NCBI GenBank assembly: GCA_964600685.1
Contig: CAZRKU010000003.1
Coordinates: forward strand, 1 to 64,000
Length of the DNA: 64,000 bases
Reading direction: 5' to 3'
Source: TMP-24 sp964600685
GTDB taxonomy: Bacteria; Pseudomonadota; Alphaproteobacteria; Rhodobacterales; Rhodobacteraceae
A model generated the notes under the pieces. That model saw only the letters and a program-made list of their open reading frames with translations. It was not told the origin of the DNA and did not search any database. Positions 17,023 to 27,050 of the stretch are shown piece after piece. Within the stretch, counting starts at the first letter, position 1. Each line of letters opens with the position of its first letter. Position numbers and translations under genes: made by a program.

Positions 17023-17904
17023 ATGTTTCGTTGGATCTGTGTCGTTCTGCTGATCTGCGGCGTGACGGCGGCGCGGGCCGATGTCCGCCGGGTGAGTTTC
17101 GACTTCGGGGGCCAGGCGCGCAGCTATCTCCTCTATACCCCCGACCGGCCCGCTGTCGGGCCAAGGCCGCTGGTTCTGGTGCTGCATGGCGGGGGCGGAT
17201 CGGCGCGGGAGGTGCGGGTCAGCACCCGGCGCGGGTTCGAGCGGCTGGCGGAGCGCGACGGGTTCTCCGTGGTCTATCCCGACGCGATCGGGCGGATCTG
17301 GGATACCGGCCGTGGCGAGATCTCGGTGCGCCTTGCCCCCCGGCGGGATGATCTGGGGTTTCTGAAGGCGGTGATCGAAAGCGTTTCAGCCGCGGTTCCG
17401 GTCGACCGGCAAAGGGTTTTCGCGACGGGGATTTCGCGGGGCGGGCAGGCGAGTTACATGCTGGCCTGCGAGACAAGCGGTCTGATCAGGGCCATCGCGC
17501 CCGTGGCCATGACCCTGCCCGAGGCGCAGGTGGCGGCCTGCCCGAACCGGGGGCCGGTCGGGTTTCTGCTGATCATGGGCACCGACGATCCGATCGTGCC
17601 TTATGCGGGCGGGCGGATCGAGATTTTCGGGCGGGCGCGTGACCGGGTTCTTTCGGCGGACGCGACCTTCCGCGCCTTCTTGCGCCGGAACGGCTGTTCG
17701 GGGACCGAGGCGCTGGCCCGGACGGGTCAGGTGATCCGGGAGGGTGGGACCGGCTGCGCGGCCCCGGTCCAGATCGACCGGGTGGGCGGCGGCGGGCATG
17801 GCTGGCCGTCGGGGCGCAAGCTCTTTGGCACGGGACGCGGCGGGCCGGTCAGCGGCGATATTGCGGCGACCGAGGAAATCTGGAAGTTTTTCAGCCGGTT
17901 CTGA
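17023..17904 (+). CDS. Secreted esterase of the PHB depolymerase/feruloyl esterase type
   Basis: 293 residues. The signal peptide (first 19 residues) ends at AARA. An alpha/beta hydrolase: oxyanion segment LVLVLHGGGGSA, nucleophile Ser138 in GISRGGQ, the acid probably in GTDDPIVPY, and His in GGGHGWPSG. The pattern matches the LpqC/polyhydroxybutyrate depolymerase family (COG3509). AGGGAGGA precedes the ATG; a run of eight Gs sits further upstream. The substrate is unknown. Divergent from the SRPBCC relic. Confidence 0.85.
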   Translation: MFRWICVVLLICGVTAARADVRRVSFDFGGQARSYLLYTPDRPAVGPRPLVLVLHGGGGSAREVRVSTRRGFERLAERDGFSVVYPDAIGRIWDTGRGEISVRLAPRRDDLGFLKAVIESVSAAVPVDRQRVFATGISRGGQASYMLACETSGLIRAIAPVAMTLPEAQVAACPNRGPVGFLLIMGTDDPIVPYAGGRIEIFGRARDRVLSADATFRAFLRRNGCSGTEALARTGQVIREGGTGCAAPVQIDRVGGGGHGWPSGRKLFGTGRGGPVSGDIAATEEIWKFFSRF

Positions 17905-17910
17905 GCAAAA

Positions 17911-17937
17911 CAAAGGGGGCGCCAGACCGGCGCCCCC
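17911..17937 (-). terminator. Terminator of the HU gene
   Basis: On the minus strand GGGGGCGCC pairs with GGCGCCCCC around a five-base loop, followed by TTTGTTTTG. It lies 25 bases beyond the HU stop. Confidence 0.85.
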
Positions 17938-17961
17938 GAGTGGACCTGGCCCGATGCCGGA

Positions 17962-18249
17962 TCAGCCGTTGACACTGTCTTTCAGCGCCTTGGCAATGGC
18001 GATCTTGACAACCTTGTCAGCCGGCTTGGTCATGGTTTCACCGGTCGCGGGGTTGCGCACCTGACGCTCGGGGCGGCTGCGGCAGACGACCTTGCCGATC
18101 CCCGGCAGGGCGACGGCGCCACCGTTGGCGACTTCACGCGCGACGACTGCCGCGATGGCATCCAGCGCGCCGGATGCGGTTTTCTTGTCCGATCCCATTG
18201 CGTCGGCGATTGCGGCCACAAGCTGGGTTTTCGTCATCGGTTTGGACAT
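17962..18249 (-). CDS. HU family DNA-binding protein
   Basis: 95 residues. A histone-like dimer that bends and packages DNA. The helical N-terminus MTKTQLVAAIADAMG is followed by the beta-arm region with GIGKVVCRSRPERQVRNPATGE and the C-terminal AFK-like helix. The start at 18249 has GGAGA upstream; an open extension of 24 codons lies further upstream but lacks support. The gene has its own strong terminator. Confidence 0.93.
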   Translation of the reverse strand: MSKPMTKTQLVAAIADAMGSDKKTASGALDAIAAVVAREVANGGAVALPGIGKVVCRSRPERQVRNPATGETMTKPADKVVKIAIAKALKDSVNG

Positions 18250-18378
18250 GTCTGTCTCCTTGTCGGCCCCGCTTACGGGGGTCATTCTTACCGCCGTTCT
18301 TTGGCTGTGGCGGTCAGACACACGTTTTTTGGCCGCAAGGCAAGCGCTTTTCGCCGATTCAGGCGCTTTTCCCGTGCG

Positions 18379-19850
18379 TCAGAGGAAGGCTGTTTCCTCA
18401 AAGCTACGCAACTTTCGGCTGTGAATCCGCTCGAGCGGCATGGCGCGCAGCCGTTCCATCGCGCGCACCCCGATGAGGAGATGGCGGCTGACCTGGGTGC
18501 GGTAGAACTCGGTCGCCATGCCGGGGAGTTTCAGCTCTCCGTGCAGCGGCTTGTCGGAAACGCAGAGGAGCGTGCCGTAGGGGACGCGGAAGCGGAAACC
18601 GTTGGCGGCGATGGTGGCGCTTTCCATGTCGAGCGCGATGGCGCGCGACTGGCTGAGGCGCTGGACCGGGCCGGATTTGTCGCGAAGCTCCCAGTTGCGA
18701 TTGTCGATGGTGGCCACGGTGCCGGTGCGCATGATGCGCTTCAACTCATAGCCCTCAAGCTCGGTGACTTCGGCGACCGCCTCCTGCAGGGCGATCTGGA
18801 TTTCGGCCAGTGCAGGGATCGGCACCCAGACCGGCAGGTCGGCGTCGAGCACATGGTCTTCGCGGACATAGGCATGGGCGAGGACGAAATCGCCCAGCGA
18901 CTGCGAATTCCTGAGGCCCGCGCAATGGCCGACCATCAGCCAGGCATGGGGGCGCAGCACCGCGATATGGTCGGTCGCGGTCTTCGCATTCGACGGGCCG
19001 ACCCCGATGTTGACCAGCGTGATCCCCTGCCCGCCCCGGCGTTTCAGGTGGTAGGTCGGCATTTGCGGGAATTTGGTCAGCGCGTGGATATGGCCGTCGG
19101 CGGCGGTGATTTCGGCGTTTCCGGGAGCGACAAAACTTGTGTAACCCGAGGAGGGGTCAGCGAGCGCGGCGCGGGCAAACGCCTCGAACTCGTCGACATA
19201 ATACTGGTAGTTAGTGAAGAGGACGTGGTTCTGGAAATGCACCGGATCGGTCGCGGTATAGTGCGACAGGCGGGCCAGCGAATAGTCCACCCGTTGCGCG
19301 GTGAAGGGCGCGAGGTGGCCCGATCCGTCGGCATTCGGTCTGGCGGTGCCGTTGACGATGTCATCGTTCGTGGTGGTCAGGTCCGGCACGTCGAACACAT
19401 CGCGGAGCGGGAAGTCGAGGACGCCTTCCTGCGGCACGGTCAGGTTGGGGTTCGAGGCGACGGCGAAATGCACCGGCATGGGCGTGGTGCTGGGCCCGAC
19501 GGTAACCGGCACGCCGTGATTGCGGATCAGAAGGTCAAGCTGCTGGACCAGATAGTGTCGGAACAGGTCGGGGCGGGTGATCGTGGCTACATAAGTGCCG
19601 GGCACTGCCAGATGGCCAAAGCTCATCCGGCTGTCGCCGGTGGCGTGGCTGGTCGTGGTGAGGCGCACTTCGGGATAGAAGGCGCGGACCCGGCGGGCCG
19701 GACGGTCGCCGTTCAGGGTGGCGGTGAACTGATCGGTCAGGAAATGCATGGCCTGTGCATAAAGCGCCTCCAGCCGGGAAACGGCGGCTTCGGCGTCGGT
19801 GAAATCTTGCGCCGGGGCGGCAAGGGGCATCAGAAAGGCCGCGTCAGACT

Positions 19851-19854
<4 letters not shown>
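18379..19854 (-). CDS. amn: AMP nucleosidase
   Basis: 491 residues, the usual length. Hydrolyses AMP to adenine and ribose 5-phosphate. The N-terminal AMP-nucleosidase domain (to about residue 180) is followed by a nucleoside-phosphorylase-like catalytic domain with LVNIGVGPSNAKT, GHCAGLRNSQ and AIALDMESATIAANG, the last holding the catalytic acidic residues. Its ATG overlaps the stop of adenine deaminase upstream by four bases. The two enzymes act in sequence on the same metabolite. Confidence 0.95.
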
Positions 19855-21652
<1,798 letters not shown>

Positions 21653-21656
<4 letters not shown>

Positions 21657-22047
21657 GCCGAAATCTGGCAGATGCTCCCCCGAAGTGCAAGCGGGCGGGC
21701 GATGACCTGCCAGACGGCGGAATCGTCCGACAGGGCCTCGTAGGGAACGAAGGCCACATTCTCACGCCCTGCCTCGGCCAGATCGAGCGTGCCGTAGGCC
21801 GTCTTCACCGATATGACTTTTGCCGTCGAACCTGCGCCAGCAGACTTCATCCAGTGCCTCGGGGCTATGGGTGTCGACCTCGATCCCGTCACCGTGGGCG
21901 CGTTCGGCCCTGAGACCGGGTGGCCCCCTTGGACGACAGCCGTGCCCAGAGGTTCGGGGCCAGGACGAAGGGCATGTCGGCTGAGGTGAGCGAGCCGAAC
22001 TGGCCGGTGCGATGAATCTCGCGCATCAGGAAGGGTGGTCCGGTCAT
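21653..22047 (-). pseudogene. Decayed sulfotransferase-like gene
   Basis: The minus strand opens with ATG 22047, MTGPPFLMREIHRTGQFGSL..., and loses frame by 21889. A second frame then reads EVDTHSPEALDEVCWRRFDG. A third reads VAFVPYEALSDDSAVWQVIA and stops at 21653, overlapping the ade ATG. The C-terminal segment resembles sulfotransferase ends. The whole is too short (about 130 codons against 220 or more), implying deletion as well as shifts. Family call is tentative. Confidence 0.5.
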
Positions 22048-22126
22048 GCTGGATGCCTGCCTTTGACGCAGGGAGCGTGTCAAGCTGCCGCTTGTGCCTG
22101 CCCGCGCCGCGGGGAATAGTGGCAGG

Positions 22127-22999
22127 ATGAACCGCACGCTTCTTGTTTTCGGCCACGGCTATACCGCGCAGGCCCTCTCCGACCGGCTCCTGCCCCAAGG
22201 CTGGACGATCATCGGCACCACACGCAATGCGGACAAGGCGCGCGCGCTGGAAAAGGCCGGGATCGAGCCGCTGATCTGGCCCGGCACATCGCTTGGTCCG
22301 GCTCTGGGGCGGGCGACGCATATCCTCGCCTCCATCGGCGCGACTGCTGCGGGCGATCCGGTGCTGGTCCGGCACGGAGCGGAAATCGCGGAGGCCGCAG
22401 CGCATGTGGACTGGGCGGGCTATCTGTCGACCACCGGGGTCTATGGCGACCATCGGGGCGGCTGGGTGGATGAAACCACCCCCCTGACGCCCACAACCGA
22501 ACGCGGGCGCTGGCGGGTGCTGGCCGAGGCGCAGTGGCGCGCGGTGCCGGGCCTGCCCGTCCATATCTTCCGCCTGGCGGGGATCTATGGCCCCGGACGT
22601 GGCCCCTTCGAAAAGGTGCGCGACGGCAGCGCGCGGCTGATCATCAAAAAGAACCAGTTCATGAGCCGCGCCCATGTCGAGGACATCGCCGCTGTCCTCC
22701 ATGCGTCGATCCGCAACCCGGCGCCGGGCGAGGCCTATAATGTCTGCGATGATGAGCCGACCGCGCCCGAGGTGGTGCTCAGACATGCGGCACGGCTTCT
22801 GAACCTGCCCGACCCGCCCGAAGTTCCGTTCGAAACGGCGGAGATGAACCCGATGGCGCGCAGTTTCTATTCGGAATCGAAGAAGGTGCGGAACGACAAG
22901 ATCAGGACGGCGCTTGGGGTTCGCCTTCGCTATCCGACCTATCGCGAGAATCTGGCGGCGATCCTTGCCTCAGGCCAGACGCAGCACCGCGACCCCTGA
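22127..22999 (+). CDS. NAD(P)-dependent epimerase/dehydratase-like protein
   Basis: 290 residues. An extended SDR: nucleotide loop VFGHGYTAQALSDRL at the N-terminus, LSTTGVYGDHRGGWVDE with the catalytic Ser/Thr and Tyr region, and FRLAGIYGPGR. Resembles the YeeZ/NAD-binding epimerase group, substrate unknown. Start at 22127, preceded by GGCAGG. The last 30 bases overlap the end of the convergent EamA gene. Confidence 0.82.
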   Translation: MNRTLLVFGHGYTAQALSDRLLPQGWTIIGTTRNADKARALEKAGIEPLIWPGTSLGPALGRATHILASIGATAAGDPVLVRHGAEIAEAAAHVDWAGYLSTTGVYGDHRGGWVDETTPLTPTTERGRWRVLAEAQWRAVPGLPVHIFRLAGIYGPGRGPFEKVRDGSARLIIKKNQFMSRAHVEDIAAVLHASIRNPAPGEAYNVCDDEPTAPEVVLRHAARLLNLPDPPEVPFETAEMNPMARSFYSESKKVRNDKIRTALGVRLRYPTYRENLAAILASGQTQHRDP

Positions 23000-23809
23000 G
23001 GCAATGATCGCCACCGCGACGATGCGCGGCAGGCCGACCCGCTCGCCCAGGATCAGGGCGGAAATGCCGGTCGCGAACAGGATCGAGGTTTCGCGCAGAG
23101 CCGCCACAATGGCGACGGGCGCAAGCGTCATCGCCCAAAGCGCGACACCATAGGAAGTCATCGTGCCGATGCCGCCGATCAGCCCGTCGCGCCAGCCAAG
23201 CGCCGCCTGCCGCAGGATGCCGGGACCGCGTTGCCAGATCGCCCAGATCAGGACGGGCGGCGCGGTCAGGACCGAGACCCAGAGCGAATAGCCGATGGGC
23301 GCGCCGGAGGCCCGCGCCCCCCAGCCGTCGTTCAGCGTATAGGTGGCGATCACGACGGCATTCAGAAGCGCAAGCCCCAGCCCCGCCCCCGATCCGTGTC
23401 GCCCGAGAAAGGCCATCGACAGGATGCCGCCCGAAATGAGGGCAATGCCGATCCAGCCAGCCTGCGGCAGAACCTCGGCAAAGGCGAGGCCGGAGACCAA
23501 CGCCACGATCATCGGCGCGGTGCCACGCATCACCGGATAGGCGAGACTCATGTCCGCGCGCTGATAGGTGGCGGCGACGAGCGAATAGTAGATCGTCTGC
23601 AGAACCATGGATGCGCCGAGGAACGGCCAGCTTGCCCGCGCGGGCTGGGTGAAGAACGGCAGCGCGAGCGCGGCGACAACGGCCGCCGCGAGGCAGATGG
23701 TCACGGCGGAGACGAACTTGTCGCCGGCGCCCTTGACGATGGCGTTCCAGCCCGCATGCAGCGCCGCCGCGAAAAGGACAAGAAAGAAGACGCTGGCGGT
23801 CAAGGTCAT
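22970..23809 (-). CDS. EamA/DMT family transporter
   Basis: 279 residues with ten predicted membrane helices in two EamA repeats (about 3-135 and 145-278). The family exports metabolites or drugs. The second repeat shows the common ALRETSILFATGISALILGE segment. Convergent overlap with the epimerase gene. Substrate unknown. Confidence 0.85.
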   Translation of the reverse strand: MTLTASVFFLVLFAAALHAGWNAIVKGAGDKFVSAVTICLAAAVVAALALPFFTQPARASWPFLGASMVLQTIYYSLVAATYQRADMSLAYPVMRGTAPMIVALVSGLAFAEVLPQAGWIGIALISGGILSMAFLGRHGSGAGLGLALLNAVVIATYTLNDGWGARASGAPIGYSLWVSVLTAPPVLIWAIWQRGPGILRQAALGWRDGLIGGIGTMTSYGVALWAMTLAPVAIVAALRETSILFATGISALILGERVGLPRIVAVAIIASGVAVLRLA

Positions 23810-23928
23810 GCTCCGGTTGCGCGACCCTAGGCAGACCTGCGGCGCGGGGCGAAGTCAAGGCGGCGGGAACAAAAAACACGCCCTGCCCCCTTGCGGATCA
23901 TCCGGGTGCTGCCCATTTGGCAATTGCG

Positions 23929-24001
23929 GGCCGGGCCCCTCTGACGATGATCCTCATCGTGATGTCGGACCGCATCGAGTGTGCTCGATCCCGGCCCGGC
24001 C
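23929..24001 (+). promoter_or_regulatory. Structured leader upstream of terC
   Basis: GGCCGGGCC (23929-23937) pairs perfectly with GGCCCGGCC (23993-24001). It encloses a second hairpin ATCGAG-TGTG-CTCGAT (23974-23989). The element ends 48 bases before the TerC ATG. TerC genes are often preceded by the yybP-ykoY manganese riboswitch, but I cannot find that consensus here. Confidence 0.4.
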
Positions 24002-24049
24002 AAAGCCAGCACGGACATCGGGCAGGATTCAACACTGCATGAGGGACCG

Positions 24050-25024
24050 ATGGATATCCTGTTTTCGTCTTTTCTTGGCACGCCCGTCTGGATGTGGGCG
24101 GGCTTTGTCACGCTGGTTCTGGCGCTTCTGGCCTTTGACCTTGGCATCCTGAACCGGGGCGGCGGGGAAATCGGCGTGCGTGAAAGTCTCAGGCTTTCGG
24201 CGCTTTACATCGCACTGGGCGTGGCGTTCGGCGGCTTCGTCTGGTGGCAGATGGGTGCCACACCGGCCGCCGAATACCTGACCGCTTTCGTGGTGGAAAA
24301 GAGCCTCGCGCTCGACAACATCTTCGTGATCGCACTGATCTTTTCCTTCTTCGCGATTCCGCGCGCCCATCAGCACCGGGTGCTGTTCTGGGGCATTCTG
24401 GGGGTGATCGTGCTGCGCGCGGTCATGATCGGCGTTGGCGCGACCCTGGTGGCGCAATATGGCTGGCTGCTTTACCTGTTCGCCGGCTTCCTGATCCTGA
24501 CCGGGATCAAGATGCTGTTCCTTGGCGAAAAGGAAACGCATCTGGAGGACAACCCGCTGCTGAAACTGATGCGGCGGATGTTCCGGGTGACGGACCGGCT
24601 GCATGGCCACGCCTTTTTCGTGCGCCAGACCGACCCGAAAACCGGCCGGATGGCCACATATCTGACGCCGCTCTTTCTCGCGCTGGTGCTGATCGAGGTG
24701 GCGGACGTGATCTTCGCGGTCGACTCGGTGCCTGCGGTCTTTGCGATCTCGACCGATCCGTTCATCGTCTATACCTCGAACATCTTCGCGATCCTGGGTC
24801 TGAGGGCGCTTTACTTCGCGCTGTCGGCGATCCTGCATCGGTTCGCCTATCTGAAACAGGCGCTGGCGGTGCTCCTGGTCTTCATCGGATCGAAGATCTT
24901 CATCGCCGATGCCTTCGGCTGGGCCAAGTTTCCCGCAAGCTGGTCGCTGACGGTCACTTTTGCGATCCTCGGCGCGGGGATTCTGTGGTCGCTGTGGAAA
25001 ACCCGGGCTGTCAAAGCCGCGTGA
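24050..25024 (+). CDS. TerC family integral membrane protein (Alx-like)
   Basis: 324 residues, about nine membrane helices. Acidic and Asn residues in the helices (FVVEKSLALDNIFVIALIF and VEVADVIFAVDSVPAVFAI-like segments) are the family hallmark. TerC/Alx proteins are linked to manganese export or metal loading of secreted enzymes. GAGGGA precedes the ATG at 24050. Followed by msrB-msrA, a plausible stress context but not clearly one operon. Confidence 0.88.
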   Translation: MDILFSSFLGTPVWMWAGFVTLVLALLAFDLGILNRGGGEIGVRESLRLSALYIALGVAFGGFVWWQMGATPAAEYLTAFVVEKSLALDNIFVIALIFSFFAIPRAHQHRVLFWGILGVIVLRAVMIGVGATLVAQYGWLLYLFAGFLILTGIKMLFLGEKETHLEDNPLLKLMRRMFRVTDRLHGHAFFVRQTDPKTGRMATYLTPLFLALVLIEVADVIFAVDSVPAVFAISTDPFIVYTSNIFAILGLRALYFALSAILHRFAYLKQALAVLLVFIGSKIFIADAFGWAKFPASWSLTVTFAILGAGILWSLWKTRAVKAA

Positions 25025-25101
25025 GCCATTGAAGCATTTGGTTGCGGCGCTATCATCGCGCCCCATATCCGGCCAGCACAGGCGGCAGCAGGGGGACGAC
25101 G

Positions 25102-25560
25102 ATGACCGACACGAAGAACTGGGCGAAGACTCCCGAGGCGCTGGCCGGCCTGACGCCCGAGCAATTTCGGGTGACACAGCAGAGCGGCACCGAGCGCGCC
25201 TTTAGCGGCGCGTTCTGGGATCAGAAGGAACCGGGGCTTTACGTCGATGTGGTGTCGGGCGAGCCGCTCTTTTCGTCGGACGACAAGTTCGACAGCGGCT
25301 GCGGCTGGCCAAGCTTTACCCGGCCGGTCGCGAGCGATCACGTCGACGAATTCCGCGACACGACCTATGGCATGGTGCGCACCGAGGTCCGGTCGCACCA
25401 TGGCGACAGCCATCTGGGCCATGTCTTCAATGACGGCCCGCGTGATCAGGGTGGGCTGCGCTATTGCATCAATTCCGCATCCCTGCGCTTCATCCCGCTC
25501 GACCGGCTGGCGGCGGAAGGCTATGGCGACTTCGTGGGCAAGATCAGGGGAGGCAAATGA
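25102..25560 (+). CDS. msrB: Peptide-methionine (R)-S-oxide reductase
   Basis: 152 residues. Reduces methionine R-sulfoxide. Catalytic Cys122 lies in LRYCINSASLRF, with Cys67 in KFDSGCGWPSF as the probable resolving residue. The zinc-binding CxxC pairs of many MsrB are absent (VVSGEPLF and HHGDSHLGHVF stand in their place), so this is a zinc-free form. Start at 25102 after a G-rich site. The stop overlaps the msrA ATG. Confidence 0.95.
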   Translation: MTDTKNWAKTPEALAGLTPEQFRVTQQSGTERAFSGAFWDQKEPGLYVDVVSGEPLFSSDDKFDSGCGWPSFTRPVASDHVDEFRDTTYGMVRTEVRSHHGDSHLGHVFNDGPRDQGGLRYCINSASLRFIPLDRLAAEGYGDFVGKIRGGK

Positions 25561-26063
25561 TGGGAACCGAAACGGCAATCCTGGCGGGCGGCTGCTTCTG
25601 GGGGATGCAGGATCTGATCCGACGGATCCCCGGCGTGATCGCGACCCGGGTGGGTTATACCGGCGGCGACGTGGCCAATGCCACCTACCGCAACCATGGC
25701 ACCCATGCCGAAGGGATCGAGGTGAAATTCGATCCGGGAAAACTCAGCTACCGGCAGCTTCTGGAGTTTTTCTTCCAGATCCATGACCCGACGACGCTGA
25801 ACCGGCAGGGAAATGATCTGGGCCTCGCCTACCGCTCCGGCATCTATTTCACCACCGACGCCCAGCGGGAGGAGGCACTGCGCACCATTGCCGACGTGAA
25901 CGTCTCGGGCCTGTGGCCCGGCAAGGTCGTGACGGAGGTGAAGGCGGCGGGCCCCTTCTGGGAGGCGGAACCGGAGCATCAGGATTATCTGCAGCGTCGT
26001 CCCGACGGCTATACCTGCCATTTCCCGCGCCCCGGCTGGAAGCTGCCGAAGACGGCGGCGTAG
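25557..26063 (+). CDS. msrA: Peptide-methionine (S)-S-oxide reductase
   Basis: 168 residues. Reduces methionine S-sulfoxide, complementing MsrB. The active-site motif GGCFWG (Cys13) and the downstream GNDLGLAYRSGIYF and EHQDYLQ segments are typical. ATGATG at 25557 gives two possible starts; the first overlaps the msrB stop, indicating coupled translation of the pair. Confidence 0.95.
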   Translation: MMGTETAILAGGCFWGMQDLIRRIPGVIATRVGYTGGDVANATYRNHGTHAEGIEVKFDPGKLSYRQLLEFFFQIHDPTTLNRQGNDLGLAYRSGIYFTTDAQREEALRTIADVNVSGLWPGKVVTEVKAAGPFWEAEPEHQDYLQRRPDGYTCHFPRPGWKLPKTAA

Positions 26064-26162
26064 TGCCCGACGGGGCGCTTTCGCGGCCGGTGGACGGCGA
26101 ACCGAATTGGGCTTGAACCCCGGCGCGGGGACCACCATCCTTGGCGCAGGAGACACGCCGAC

Positions 26163-26903
26163 ATGACCGCACCTGATCCTGATGAGTTGACCGACAAGGA
26201 TTTCTCCGCCGACGGGGACGCCGACGGGGCGGACGACACGGAACAGGGTGCGGCGGGCGAAGGTCTCGCTGGGCGGCTGGGGCGCCGGAACCGGCGAAAG
26301 AGACCGCGCAGGCGGCTCTCGGACATCCTGCGCGAGATCGTGGATCAGGGCGACAGCACGCATATCACCATAGGTGATCTTCTGCGGTCCATGGACGGGC
26401 GGGCGTTCGGCGCGCTCCTCCTGATCTTCGCCTTTCCGAATGTCCTGCCCGCGCCGCCGGGACTGGCGGCCTTTCTGGGTTTGCCGCTGCTTTACCTGTC
26501 GGCTCAGATGATGCTGGCGCGCCTGCCATGGCTGCCACCCTTCATCGACAAGAGATCCTTGTCGCGCGACAATTTCCGCTCGCTGATCGACCGGGGCAAT
26601 CCGATCCTGGCACGGGTCGAGAAGCTGCTGGATGAGCGGCTGATCGCGCTGACTTCGGCCCCCGCCGAACGGGTGCTGGGGGCGCTTTGCCTGATCCTAT
26701 CGCTGGTTCTGATGTTGCCGATCCCGTTCGGCAACCTGATGCCCGCTCTGGCGATCTGCGTGATCGCCCTGGGGATCCTTGAACGTGATGGCTACTGGAT
26801 CCTCGCCGGACTGGCGGTGTCGGCCGCAGCCTTCGTCTGGGTGGGCGGACTGGCCTATGCGCTGGTGAAGTCCGCGATCTTCGTGGTGATCAACGCGTTC
26901 TGA
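26163..26903 (+). CDS. exoD: Exopolysaccharide synthesis protein ExoD family
   Basis: 246 residues. An acidic then strongly basic N-terminal tail (about 1-50) is followed by LSDILREIVDQGDSTHITIGDLL and several hydrophobic segments, with FAFPNVLPAPPG typical of ExoD. ExoD affects exopolysaccharide production and alkali tolerance in rhizobia; its molecular role is unclear. GCAGGAG lies upstream. About 100 bases after msrA, perhaps cotranscribed. Confidence 0.85.
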   Translation: MTAPDPDELTDKDFSADGDADGADDTEQGAAGEGLAGRLGRRNRRKRPRRRLSDILREIVDQGDSTHITIGDLLRSMDGRAFGALLLIFAFPNVLPAPPGLAAFLGLPLLYLSAQMMLARLPWLPPFIDKRSLSRDNFRSLIDRGNPILARVEKLLDERLIALTSAPAERVLGALCLILSLVLMLPIPFGNLMPALAICVIALGILERDGYWILAGLAVSAAAFVWVGGLAYALVKSAIFVVINAF

Positions 26904-26939
26904 CGCGGGTCAGGGCGCTGCGTCAGGGCGCGGCACCCT

Positions 26940-27041
26940 TCAGGATCGCAATGAAATCGGCGTATCCCCGATTCTCGGCAGAGGTGGTTCTGGAAATCCG
27001 AACAGGTTCCGGAACCACTTCTGTGTCTCGTAGCCGGGCAT
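26940..27041 (-). pseudogene. Short fragment beginning KWFRNLFGF, possible gene relic
   Basis: Ten bases beyond the dxs stop, a 33-codon minus-strand frame reads MPGYETQKWFRNLFGFPE and then degenerates to a stop. The beginning looks protein-like, but the rest does not. The segment also holds a 12-base-pair inverted repeat (GTGGTTCTGGAA/TTCCGGAACCAC, plus 26983-27018) that could be a 3' hairpin of dxs. Confidence 0.3.
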
Positions 27042-27050
27042 CGTTGTTCA

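Noticed and set aside
23880..24049. yybP-ykoY manganese riboswitch before terC
   Set aside because: The leader is structured, but I cannot find the conserved loop sequences of that class.
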